A stretch of DNA of 64,000 nucleotides, taken from the NCBI RefSeq assembly GCF_002929705.1, contig NZ_PJIN01000003.1, positions 1 to 64,000 on the forward strand, given 5' to 3'. Shown here piece after piece: positions 15,942 to 23,942 of this stretch. A program made the translations under genes and the position numbers. The DNA is from Arthrobacter sp. N199823. GTDB taxonomy: Bacteria > Actinomycetota > Actinomycetes > Actinomycetales > Micrococcaceae. The notes beneath the pieces are model-generated. The model saw only the letters and a program-made list of their open reading frames with translations. It had not been told where the DNA came from and did no database searches. Every line of letters starts with the position of its first letter. Within the stretch, counting starts at the first letter, position 1.

Positions 15942-17263
15942 AAAGCTCCGTCATCCCCGGGGCCCGGAAACTTTCGCTGGCCATACGTGCAGCAGCCCCG
16001 GAGCGCGTGGGAGTCGTGACGGGCGTGGTTGGCCTGGTCGTCCAGGTGCAGGGCCTGCGTTGCGCCGTGGGTGACATGGTCACCATCGGCGGGCGCACGC
16101 CCATCGATGCCGAGGTGGTGGCGGTCAGTGCCGGCAGCCTCAAAATCATGCCGCTCGGGCCCATGACCGGGCTGGGGGAGGGCGACCCCGTCCGTGCCAA
16201 GTTGGAGCCCATGCTGGTTCCCACCGGCGACGGTCTACTGGGCCGGGTCATCGACGGGCTGGGGCGCCCCATTGACGGTTTGGGGCCGCTCAAAGGTGTG
16301 AGCGGGGTTCCGCTGGAGAACAAGGCGCCCAATTCCATGGATCGAGCCCGGATCGCGACACCGCTGCAGACGGGCGTGCGGGTTCTGGACACCCTGACCA
16401 CCACCGGGCGCGGGCAGCGGCTGGGCCTGTTTGCCGGTTCCGGCGTTGGCAAATCTTCCCTGTTGTCCATGATCGCGCGCGGCACCGAGGCCGCCGTATC
16501 CGTCATTGCCTTGGTGGGGGAGCGCGGGCGTGAGGTCCGCGAATTCCTGGAGGACGATCTGGGGCCGGATGGCCTTGCCCGTTCAATAGTTGTCGTGGCC
16601 ACGAGCGACGAGCCAGCTTTGATGCGACTTCGTGCCGCCTTCACAGCCACCAGGATCGCCGAGTCATTCCGGGAACGCGGCGTGGACGCCATGCTCATGA
16701 TGGATTCACTGACCCGCGTGGCCATGGCGCAGCGTGAAATTGGCTTGTCGGTGGGCGAGCCGCCAGCCACCCGCGGGTACCCGCCGTCGACCTTTTCAAT
16801 TCTGGCCCGGCTGCTGGAGCGGGCAGGCACCGACAAGATTGGCTCGGTCACCGGCCTCTATACAGTTCTGGTTGACGGGGACGACCACAACGAACCGATC
16901 GCCGACGCCGTCCGCTCCATCCTTGACGGCCATGTGGTGTTGGAGCGAAAACTAGCCGTGGCAGGACATTTCCCGTCCATCGACGTGCTTGGCTCCATCT
17001 CCCGTGTGGCCTCCAAGGTGTGCACCAGGGAGCAAAAGGACGACGCCGGGACCCTGCGCAAGGTGTTGGCGGCCAGGGCCGCAGCCCAAGACTTGATCGA
17101 CGTGGGTGCCTACCAGTCCGGCAGCAACCCGCTCGTGGACGCAGCAGTGCGCCACGGGGCTGCGATCAACAATTTTCTACAACAAGGCATGGACCAGCAA
17201 GTTCCGGCACGGCAGTCGTGGGCGGAACTCAACGCCCTCACCAACAACATTTTGGGAGCATAG
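15938..17263 (+). CDS. fliI: Flagellum-specific ATPase FliI
   Basis: 441 aa. FliI is an F1-beta-like ATPase that energises substrate loading at the export gate. Walker A is GLFAGSGVGKSSLLSM at about residue 165; Walker B is MLMMDSLTRVAMAQREIGL at about 250; the ATPase alpha/beta signature PPSTFSILARLLERAG follows. All catalytic residues appear intact. Confidence 0.96.
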   Translation: MKSSVIPGARKLSLAIRAAAPERVGVVTGVVGLVVQVQGLRCAVGDMVTIGGRTPIDAEVVAVSAGSLKIMPLGPMTGLGEGDPVRAKLEPMLVPTGDGLLGRVIDGLGRPIDGLGPLKGVSGVPLENKAPNSMDRARIATPLQTGVRVLDTLTTTGRGQRLGLFAGSGVGKSSLLSMIARGTEAAVSVIALVGERGREVREFLEDDLGPDGLARSIVVVATSDEPALMRLRAAFTATRIAESFRERGVDAMLMMDSLTRVAMAQREIGLSVGEPPATRGYPPSTFSILARLLERAGTDKIGSVTGLYTVLVDGDDHNEPIADAVRSILDGHVVLERKLAVAGHFPSIDVLGSISRVASKVCTREQKDDAGTLRKVLAARAAAQDLIDVGAYQSGSNPLVDAAVRHGAAINNFLQQGMDQQVPARQSWAELNALTNNILGA

Positions 17264-17728
17264 ATGGGCAAGTCATTCCGCCTGGCCGGGCTCTTGCGAT
17301 TCCGCCAGGCACAGGAAGAACAAGCCGCAGCGGCGTTGGCACGGGCAAACGCCCGGCGCAAGGAACACGAGGGACGGGTGGGACGGGTGCGTGGCGTGCT
17401 GGCTGACACCCCCTCGGACCCCGGATCAGCGATGGCTCTGCGGGCCAGTGCCGCGGCCCGGTCGTCCGCGCGCAGCATGCTGTTGGAACTGCACGCCTTG
17501 ACTGACTCCACCACGCAGGAGGCCGCCCAGGCACAGGCTGAGCTGCTCGCCGCCAAAAAATCCGCGGCTTCCTTGGAGAATTTGGCTGATCGGCACCGGG
17601 TCGAGCAACATCACCTCCTGCTTCGCGAGGAACAAATCTTCCTCGACGAGCTGGCGTCTTCCCGCACACCGGAGCACGGCTCACCCAATCTTGGCGCCAC
17701 GGTCGACTCTAGGTTGGAGAACGCATGA
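17264..17728 (+). CDS. fliJ: Flagellar export coiled-coil protein FliJ
   Basis: 154 aa, nearly all predicted coiled coil. It begins FRLAGLLRFRQAQEEQAAAALARAN, the usual FliJ opening (family: F.L..LL..R...E), and contains a long Ala/Glu/Gln-rich second helix. FliJ sits as the stalk in the FliI hexamer and contacts FlhA. Its ATG follows the fliI stop directly and its stop overlaps fliK by 4 nt. Confidence 0.82.
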   Translation: MGKSFRLAGLLRFRQAQEEQAAAALARANARRKEHEGRVGRVRGVLADTPSDPGSAMALRASAAARSSARSMLLELHALTDSTTQEAAQAQAELLAAKKSAASLENLADRHRVEQHHLLLREEQIFLDELASSRTPEHGSPNLGATVDSRLENA

Positions 17729-19242
17729 AGCTGCCTGCAACTCTGTTCCCGTCCCTTTCAGCCAGCACAACGACGCGCTCCGAAGCTGCGCCGGGGGCAA
17801 CAGCGTCGGGGTTTGGCGCGCGCCTGGGCACTGCTTTCGGCGACGCGTTGGGTGAGGCGTTGGGGGATGCGGGCGCCAACACCGCCGACGGGCTGTCCAC
17901 GGAAGAATCCGCCGGCGCTAGTACCGCCAACGAACCGGCGGAAACCTCCGGTGCCACCCTGCCGGCCCACGGAGGCCAGCTTGCACAGGCCGGGTCGGAG
18001 CGTGCACCCGCCAATGACGCCGCGATGACCCAGTTCTGGGCGGCAGCCCAACCCCCCCCGAATCAACATCAACTCGATGCTGCGCTCATGCCTGCTCCCC
18101 AAACGCCCGTGGCTGCCGCTTCCGGCGGGGCATCCAACGGCCAGGCACCCGACGGCGGATCCCCGGACGCTGCGGCCGACGGTTTTGCAGCGATGCCGGC
18201 AGCTGACCCGGGCGTCGGGACCCCTGCCGGGCCACGCCCCGCCAGCGGACCAGTTACGGCAACCGCAGCACTGAACGGCGGCGTGCCTGTCCACAGCGGT
18301 GGCGGAGCGGCGGCCCCTGCTGGCGCGCCCCTGGCTGGCGAAGGTGTGGCACCTCCGGCTGTGGCGGCAGCGACTGCGGTGACGGCTGCGAGTCCAGCGC
18401 AAACTACGCCAAGTGCGGCCGTGCCCCAAGGTGGTGGCACCCTTGCCACGGCCATTGTCGGACACCTCGGAAATGCTTTTGCAGTGTCCGCAGAGTCTGC
18501 AGAGTCCGCAGCTGTTCCGGATGACGCCGGGCCAGTCGCTGCAACGCTCCAGCCCATGCCGGGAGTTGCGCCAAAATTTTCAGCGGACATCGTGCCGGCA
18601 AGGCTTAACAGCGCCATAACGGCCCCACATGTTGAGGGTGAGACCCCGGCGCCTGCGACGGAGCCAGGCCGGCAGGCGGTTGACGCAGCTGTTGCGCCGG
18701 CGCCTTCCGCCTCATCCGCTCCAACGTCCGCCGTGATTCCACCGGCGCTCCCGCTGCCAACCCAACCGCCAGTCCCGGCGCCTGGCAGCGCACAGCAGGC
18801 TGTGCCGGCCGGCACTCCCATGTTGAGCGAACAACTGGCCCGACCGCTGTTTGCCCTGGCCGCAGCACCCCTGGGCGAACATGTCATGACCATCAACGTG
18901 GTCCCCGATGCGCTGGGTCCTGTCACAGTGCGGGCACATCTGGCCGCAGACGGCATCCGCATCGAAATGATGAGCCCAAGTGACGCCGGGCGCGAAGGGC
19001 TGCGCAACATTCTGGCGGATCTGAGGCGTGACCTGGCTGCCGGCGGCATGGCAGCCTCCCTGAGCATGGGAACAGGGAATGGCAGCCAGGACCACGGGGC
19101 CGGCCACCGCAGCCCCCCAGGGTCCGGAAACCCCTGGAACCCCGTGGCACGGCCCGACGATCCGGGCCCGGCAGCGCATCGCAGGCTGGCGCCGTCGGAC
19201 GTTCCAACTGCTGCAAACAATTCACTGGACATTACGGTTTAG
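17725..19242 (+). CDS. fliK: Hook-length control protein FliK
   Basis: 505 aa. The first 370 residues are low-complexity Ala/Pro/Gly/Thr, the expected flexible ruler. The conserved Flg_hook C-terminal domain starts at about residue 375 (LGEHVMTINVVPDALGPVTVRAHLAADGIRIEMM) and continues through LRNILADLRRDLAAGGM. FliK measures hook length and switches FlhB export specificity. The terminal tail after the domain is Gly/Pro-rich and probably disordered. Confidence 0.85.
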   Translation: MKLPATLFPSLSASTTTRSEAAPGATASGFGARLGTAFGDALGEALGDAGANTADGLSTEESAGASTANEPAETSGATLPAHGGQLAQAGSERAPANDAAMTQFWAAAQPPPNQHQLDAALMPAPQTPVAAASGGASNGQAPDGGSPDAAADGFAAMPAADPGVGTPAGPRPASGPVTATAALNGGVPVHSGGGAAAPAGAPLAGEGVAPPAVAAATAVTAASPAQTTPSAAVPQGGGTLATAIVGHLGNAFAVSAESAESAAVPDDAGPVAATLQPMPGVAPKFSADIVPARLNSAITAPHVEGETPAPATEPGRQAVDAAVAPAPSASSAPTSAVIPPALPLPTQPPVPAPGSAQQAVPAGTPMLSEQLARPLFALAAAPLGEHVMTINVVPDALGPVTVRAHLAADGIRIEMMSPSDAGREGLRNILADLRRDLAAGGMAASLSMGTGNGSQDHGAGHRSPPGSGNPWNPVARPDDPGPAAHRRLAPSDVPTAANNSLDITV

Positions 19243-19256
19243 AAAGGCACCCCACC

Positions 19257-19772
19257 ATGAGCAACGACTCCATCGCCGCGGTGAACACAACAGGTGGTTC
19301 CCCGCAGCCGGCATCGGTCAACGGGATCAACAGCATTGCAGGCACGCGTACGCCCAAGCAAGTCATGGACTCCGAAGTGTTCATGAATTTGCTGGTGGCC
19401 CAACTGCGCCACCAGGACCCCTCTTCTCCCATGGACACCAACCAAATGATCAGCCAAACCACCCAGCTGGCCACCATGGAGAAGCTGACCAACATGGACA
19501 CGACAGCCACGGAGAACTTCGCGCTGCAAATGCGCACCTCAGCGGCAGCGCTCATTGGCCAGCAGGTTTCCTGGGAGGACGCCGACGGCACCAAGCACAG
19601 CGGCGTTGCCACCTCCGTTTCCTTCGCCGGTGGCATCCCACAAGTCACCGTGGGGGACAAGACTGTTCCGCTGGACGTGATCTCCGGGGTCACCTCCGTT
19701 CCGGTCACCGATGATGCGCCCCCGGAAAGCGAACCGCTGCCCGAGCCCGGGCCGGACACCAACGTCAACTAG
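19257..19772 (+). CDS. flgD: Hook-capping/assembly protein FlgD
   Basis: 171 aa with AGAAAGG upstream. The N-terminal FlgD domain is clear: VMDSEVFMNLLVAQLRHQDPSSPMDTNQMISQTTQLATMEKL. A short beta region follows (LIGQQVSWEDADGTKHSGVATSVSF), then an acidic Pro-rich tail. It is much shorter than enteric FlgD (about 230 aa) and seems to lack the full Ig-like domain. FlgD caps the growing hook. Confidence 0.9.
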   Translation: MSNDSIAAVNTTGGSPQPASVNGINSIAGTRTPKQVMDSEVFMNLLVAQLRHQDPSSPMDTNQMISQTTQLATMEKLTNMDTTATENFALQMRTSAAALIGQQVSWEDADGTKHSGVATSVSFAGGIPQVTVGDKTVPLDVISGVTSVPVTDDAPPESEPLPEPGPDTNVN

Positions 19773-19821
19773 CCTCCACCACCCAGCACTCCACCCACCC
19801 AGCACAGAAAGGCATCACCGC

Positions 19822-20994
19822 ATGCTTCGTTCCCTGTATTCAGGCATTTCCGGGCTTCGCGCCCACCAGACCATGCTCGACGTCACCGGCAACAACATTG
19901 CCAACGTCAACACGGCCGGGTTCAAGTCCTCCACAGTCCAGTTCCAGGACACGCTTTCACAGGTGACCCGCGCGGGTGCGGCGGCCCAGGCCGGTGCAGG
20001 CGGAACCAACCCCGCCCAAGTGGGGTTGGGTGTTCAGGTGGCGGGCGTTTCCACCAATTTCTCCCAGGGCTCGGCCCAGGCCACCGGCAGGTCTTCTGAC
20101 ATGATGATCTCCGGGGATGGCTTCTTCATCACCAACAAGGGTGGCGAGCAGATGTACGCCCGTGCCGGGGCATTTGACTTTGATTCCCAGGGCCGCCTGG
20201 TGTCACCCGACGGTGCACTCCTGCAGGGTTGGGCGGCCGTCAACGGCCAAGTCAACGCCGGTGCCGGGTTGTCCAACATTGTCATCTCCAAGGCGATGAT
20301 TGCCCCTGCCGAGGCCACCACGGGCGCAACCATGGGCGGCAACCTTCCCGAGGACGCAGCACTCGGCACCGCATTGACCCGCGACATGAAGGTCTTCGAC
20401 GCCAACGGCCAGGCCCGCAACGTGTCGCTGACCTTCACCCGCACGGGAGCCGGCTGGGATGTGGCCGGCGCCGACGCCAACGGCGCCACGGGGGCCACAG
20501 CTTTGACGTTCACCAACGGTGCCGGCGCCCCCGGCACTGCCTTGACCGTTGGCGGCATTTCGGTGGACTTGTCCAGCGTCACAGGCTACGCGGAAATGTC
20601 CACCGTGGCCGTCACGGAGACAAACGGCAATGCTGCCGGCACCCTGGATTCCTTCAGCATGGGCACGGATGGAACTCTGACAGGAACCTTCAGCAACGGC
20701 GAAAACGTTGTGATCGGCCGCATCGCGCTGGCCAACTTTACCAATGCCGGCGGCCTGGAGAAGGCTGGATCATCCAGCTACCGGGCAACGGCCTCCTCCG
20801 GCGCGGCGACCGTTGGTGCGGCAGGCGCCAACGGTCTGGGCGCGCTGACCAGCGGGTACGTGGAGATGTCAAATGTGGATCTGTCCCAGGAGTTCACCAA
20901 TTTGATTGTGGCCCAGCGCGGGTTCCAGTCCAACGCCCGAATCATCACCACCTCCGATGAAGTGCTGCAGGAATTGACCCAGCTCAAACGCTAA
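19822..20994 (+). CDS. flgE: Flagellar hook protein FlgE
   Basis: 390 aa from the ATG at 19822 (MLRSLYSGISGLRAHQTMLDV) with AGAAAGG upstream; the longer in-frame extension overlaps flgD. The rod/hook N-terminal signature GNNIANVNTAGFKSSTVQFQDTL, the central FlgE domain (MISGDGFFITNKGGEQMYARAGAF) and the C-terminal NVDLSQEFTNLIVAQRGFQSNARIITTSDEVLQEL all agree with FlgE. It is last in the flgB operon. No separate flgF or flgG is present. Confidence 0.94.
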   Translation: MLRSLYSGISGLRAHQTMLDVTGNNIANVNTAGFKSSTVQFQDTLSQVTRAGAAAQAGAGGTNPAQVGLGVQVAGVSTNFSQGSAQATGRSSDMMISGDGFFITNKGGEQMYARAGAFDFDSQGRLVSPDGALLQGWAAVNGQVNAGAGLSNIVISKAMIAPAEATTGATMGGNLPEDAALGTALTRDMKVFDANGQARNVSLTFTRTGAGWDVAGADANGATGATALTFTNGAGAPGTALTVGGISVDLSSVTGYAEMSTVAVTETNGNAAGTLDSFSMGTDGTLTGTFSNGENVVIGRIALANFTNAGGLEKAGSSSYRATASSGAATVGAAGANGLGALTSGYVEMSNVDLSQEFTNLIVAQRGFQSNARIITTSDEVLQELTQLKR

Positions 20995-21018
20995 CGGCGG
21001 CACGAGGTCAATACAAAA

Positions 21019-21052
21019 GCTGTCCCGCAGCTAACCAATGCGGCGGGACAGC
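21019..21052 (+). terminator. Terminator after flgE, overlapping the flbD promoter
   Basis: GCTGTCCCGC (21019-21028) and GCGGGACAGC (21043-21052) form a perfect 10-bp stem. The sigma-28-type -35 box of flbD is in its loop and the -10 box begins within its right arm, so one element both ends flgE transcription and starts the next unit. Confidence 0.65.
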
Positions 21053-21058
21053 CGACAG
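21032..21058 (+). promoter_or_regulatory. Sigma-28-type promoter of flbD-motA-motB
   Basis: TAAC (21032-21035), 15-bp spacer, GCCGACAG (21051-21058). The predicted leader to the flbD TTG is about 41 nt. Confidence 0.75.
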
Positions 21059-21105
21059 TACCATTGTGGGGCGGCTGGCGTCTTCGCAACTCTAAGGATG
21101 AGCAT

Positions 21106-21381
21106 TTGATAGTTGTCACGCGTCTGGATGGCAGGCAATTTGCGTTGAATCCGGATCTAATTGAGCGCATCTTTGAATCCCCTGACACGACCGTGGTCAT
21201 GGCTGATGGGGCAAATTACATTGTCACTGAATCCATGGCAGACATTATTGAAAAGATTGCCCGGTTCCGGGCCCGCATCATCTCGATGGCCCACAACTAC
21301 TCCGACGACGCTGAAGAGCAGCACTCTCCGCCCAAGCTGAGCATCATCCACACTCCAGGAAACCCCTCCACCAAAGGATAG
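21106..21381 (+). CDS. flbD: FlbD-family flagellar protein (SwrD-like)
   Basis: 91 aa from a TTG at 21106, chosen because AAGGA lies 7 nt upstream and the product then begins IVVTRLDGRQFALNPDLIERI, matching the family start. The earlier TTG at 21064 would extend into the promoter. Residues 1-65 form the FlbD domain (TTVVMADGANYIVTESMADIIEKI); the remaining tail is unconserved. In B. subtilis SwrD increases motor power together with MotA/MotB, which fits its place just before motA. Confidence 0.85.
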   Translation: MIVVTRLDGRQFALNPDLIERIFESPDTTVVMADGANYIVTESMADIIEKIARFRARIISMAHNYSDDAEEQHSPPKLSIIHTPGNPSTKG

Positions 21382-21388
21382 TAAAGCG

Positions 21389-22192
21389 ATGGATCCCGCA
21401 ACAATTGCAGGCCTGCTCATAGCCTTCGGTGCGCTGTATGGCATGGTCGCGCTCGAAGGCGCAAGTGTTTCGAGCCTGCTGCTGCCGGCCCCCATGCTGC
21501 TGGTCCTGGTGGGCACCATCGCCGTCGGCGTGGCCAGTTCAACCATGAAAGACGTGCTCCATGCGGTGAAGTCGTTGCCGAAGGCCTTCACCGGAAAGCC
21601 CCCCAAGCCCGGAGACAGCATTGACGAGGTTGTGGCCCTGGCCGACAAGGCGCGCCGCGAGGGGCTCCTCTCCCTGGAAGCGGCCGCCGCTGAAACTAAA
21701 GATCCCTTCCTGCGCAATGCCCTGCAAAACATTGCTGACGGCACTGACGGGGAGGATCTGCGCGAACTGCTGGACGACGCCGTCGAGGCCAAAATCAAGA
21801 GCGACCACACGGCGTCAAAATTCTTCATGACCCTGGGCGGCTACGCCCCCACCGTGGGGATCATCGGCACAGTGGTGTCCCTGACCCATGTGCTGGAAAA
21901 TCTCTCCGCGCCCGAGGAGCTCGGCCACATGATTGCGGCCGCGTTTGTGGCCACCCTCTGGGGCCTGCTGTCCGCGAACTTCATTTGGCTGCCCATTGGC
22001 ACACGCCTGAGCCGCCTCTCCGAACTTGAGGTGGACCGCATGACGCTTGTCATGGAAGGTGTCCTGGCCGTGCAAGCCGGATCGCAGCCCACGCTGTTGC
22101 GTGAGCGGTTGACGGCGATGGTGCCCGCCTACCGCCAGCAGCGGGTGAAGAACGCGGGCGGCGCCGACGCGCAGGGCAAGAAAGCGGCATGA
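21389..22192 (+). CDS. motA: Flagellar stator protein MotA
   Basis: 267 aa with four predicted membrane helices (about residues 2-22, 30-50, 150-172, 182-204). The MotA/TolQ/ExbB domain is visible as FFMTLGGYAPTVGIIGTVVSLTHVL, and the cytoplasmic loop contains the charged residues that face FliG. It conducts protons (or sodium) with MotB. The stop overlaps motB by 4 nt. Confidence 0.93.
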   Translation: MDPATIAGLLIAFGALYGMVALEGASVSSLLLPAPMLLVLVGTIAVGVASSTMKDVLHAVKSLPKAFTGKPPKPGDSIDEVVALADKARREGLLSLEAAAAETKDPFLRNALQNIADGTDGEDLRELLDDAVEAKIKSDHTASKFFMTLGGYAPTVGIIGTVVSLTHVLENLSAPEELGHMIAAAFVATLWGLLSANFIWLPIGTRLSRLSELEVDRMTLVMEGVLAVQAGSQPTLLRERLTAMVPAYRQQRVKNAGGADAQGKKAA

Positions 22193-23001
22193 GCAAGCGA
22201 GGAAAGTCCGGGCGCAAGCGTCGTGGAAAACCCGAGGAAAGCCACCCCGACGAGCGCTGGATGGCTTCCTATATGGACATGGTCACGGTGCTGATGTGCA
22301 TGTTCATCGTCTTGTATGCCATGTCCACCGTTGACGAGGACAAATACGTAAAACTTCGGGACTCCCTGGCCACCGGCTTTGGCCAGGTGGCTGTTGGAAA
22401 GGTCGACACCGCCTCGGGGATCGTTGTCCCGCCCAAGGACGTCGGCAAGGAGGGCACCTTGACCAAAACTCCCCTGGACCTGGCCAAGGCGGAGGTGGAC
22501 AAACTCAGTGCCCTGAAGGAATCCATGAGCCTGCGCCTGGAGAACAAGGGGCTGGCCGAGAATGTCCAGTTTCAGATTGACCAGCGCGGCCTGAGCGTGA
22601 AACTCGTCGGATCGCAGTCGTTCTTCCAGCCGGACAGCCCCCACCTGTCAACAAGGGCAGCGGAGGTGCTTGACACCATAGCTCCCGTGCTGAAGTCATC
22701 AGAGCTGGACATTTCCGTGGAAGGACATGCGGCCAATGCCATCACCAACTATCCCTCCGTCTGGGAGCTGTCAGCCGAACGGGCTGTCGGCGTGGTCAGG
22801 CACTTGGTTGAGAATCAAGGAATTGGGGGACGCAAGATCGGCGCCATCGGCTACGGTTCCTCCCGCTCCGTCAATGACAATTCCACCGAACCCCTGCGCG
22901 AGCTGAACCGCCGTGTGGACATAGTGGTGCTCTCCAACCAGCCCGAACAAGTGCGGGCCCTGATTCCCGACGTCCTTAAAGCTAGGGCAGCTTCTTCCTA
23001 A
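22189..23001 (+). CDS. motB: Flagellar stator protein MotB
   Basis: 270 aa. The basic cytoplasmic N-terminus is followed by one membrane helix (about residues 28-48) bearing the ion-binding aspartate D30 in SYMDMVTVLMCMFIVLYAMS. A linker leads to an OmpA-like peptidoglycan-binding domain (VEGHAANAITNYPSVWELSAERA ... IGYGSS ... LNRRVDIVV). MotB anchors the stator to the wall. Its TAA stop forms part of the -35 box of the fliM promoter. Confidence 0.93.
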   Translation: MSKRGKSGRKRRGKPEESHPDERWMASYMDMVTVLMCMFIVLYAMSTVDEDKYVKLRDSLATGFGQVAVGKVDTASGIVVPPKDVGKEGTLTKTPLDLAKAEVDKLSALKESMSLRLENKGLAENVQFQIDQRGLSVKLVGSQSFFQPDSPHLSTRAAEVLDTIAPVLKSSELDISVEGHAANAITNYPSVWELSAERAVGVVRHLVENQGIGGRKIGAIGYGSSRSVNDNSTEPLRELNRRVDIVVLSNQPEQVRALIPDVLKARAASS

Positions 23002-23025
23002 CGAACACACCGCGCCTGCCGATAG
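22999..23025 (+). promoter_or_regulatory. Sigma-28-type promoter of the fliM-csrA operon
   Basis: TAAC (22999-23002, overlapping the motB stop TAA), 15-bp spacer, GCCGATAG (23018-23025). Transcription would start about 23032, next to the fliM ATG at 23034, implying an almost leaderless mRNA. Confidence 0.75.
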
Positions 23026-23033
23026 TGACAGAT

Positions 23034-23942
23034 ATGCCCGTTCTCTCGCCTGTTTCACAGCTGCCCGCTTCCCGGGCCAACAAGGTGGTTGAGGCATACG
23101 ATTTTCGGCGCCCCACAACACTGGCCCGTGAGCACAGCCGCGTCCTGGAATTGGCCTTTGAAACATTCGCCAGGCAGTGGGGGACGCAGCTAACCACCAA
23201 AATCAGGACCGGTTCCGCCGTCGTCACCGAGCAGGTGACCATGGCGAGTTATGACGAGTATGCGGCTTCCCTGCCCGCATCGACGGCCATGGTGTTGTTT
23301 TCACTGGATGGCCAAGAGTCCCGCGGTGTCATTCAATTCCCGTCCGAGGCGGCGCTCTTCTGGGTTACGCGCATGCTCGGTGGAGCCTCCACGGCAACGA
23401 TCCCCGACCGCAAGTTCACCCAAATTGAGCATGCCTTGGTGAAACGCCTCATGGAGGACGCGCTCGAGGACCTGCGGTACTCCTTCGGATCGCTGCTTGC
23501 GCAGGTGCCAACGGTTCATGGCATCCTTTTCAATTCGCAGTTCGCCCAGGCGGCCGCCACAGACACCTTGATGATTGTTGCCGGGTTCACCGTCCGGGTG
23601 GGGGAGCACAGTTGGCATGCCACCATTGCGCTCCCGGCCGAGATTCTGGTGCAGCAATTGGGCAGCAACAACCCGCTCAGCGACGCAGCGGCGGCTCCGG
23701 CCCAGCTGCGCGCCCAAGTGGGGGAAGTCCCGGTGGAGGTGGCCCTGGCCTTGGCCCCGGTGCCTGTCACCCCCAACACCATCTTGAATTTGTCGGTGGG
23801 AGATGTCTTGACGCTTCCCCACCCCACCGCCAGGCCGTTTGACCTGACAGTGGGGGGCAAACCGATTGCCCGGGCCATAAGCGTGACCCACGGGTCACGC
23901 AAGGCCGGGCAAATTGTTACAACTGAGGGGACAAACTCATGA
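23034..23942 (+). CDS. fliM: Flagellar motor switch protein FliM
   Basis: 302 aa from the ATG at 23034; a GTG at 23025 is in frame but lies on the promoter -10 box. The middle domain starts YDFRRPTTLAREHSRVLELAFETFARQW at about residue 22, with the GVIQFPSEAALFWVTRMLGG motif, and the C-terminal SpoA domain follows LSVGDVLTLPHPTARPFDLTVGGKPIARA. The N-terminal EIDALL-type CheY-binding peptide of classical FliM is missing: only about 21 residues precede YDFRRP instead of about 40-45. FliM builds the C-ring with FliG and FliN. Confidence 0.9.
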   Translation: MPVLSPVSQLPASRANKVVEAYDFRRPTTLAREHSRVLELAFETFARQWGTQLTTKIRTGSAVVTEQVTMASYDEYAASLPASTAMVLFSLDGQESRGVIQFPSEAALFWVTRMLGGASTATIPDRKFTQIEHALVKRLMEDALEDLRYSFGSLLAQVPTVHGILFNSQFAQAAATDTLMIVAGFTVRVGEHSWHATIALPAEILVQQLGSNNPLSDAAAAPAQLRAQVGEVPVEVALALAPVPVTPNTILNLSVGDVLTLPHPTARPFDLTVGGKPIARAISVTHGSRKAGQIVTTEGTNS

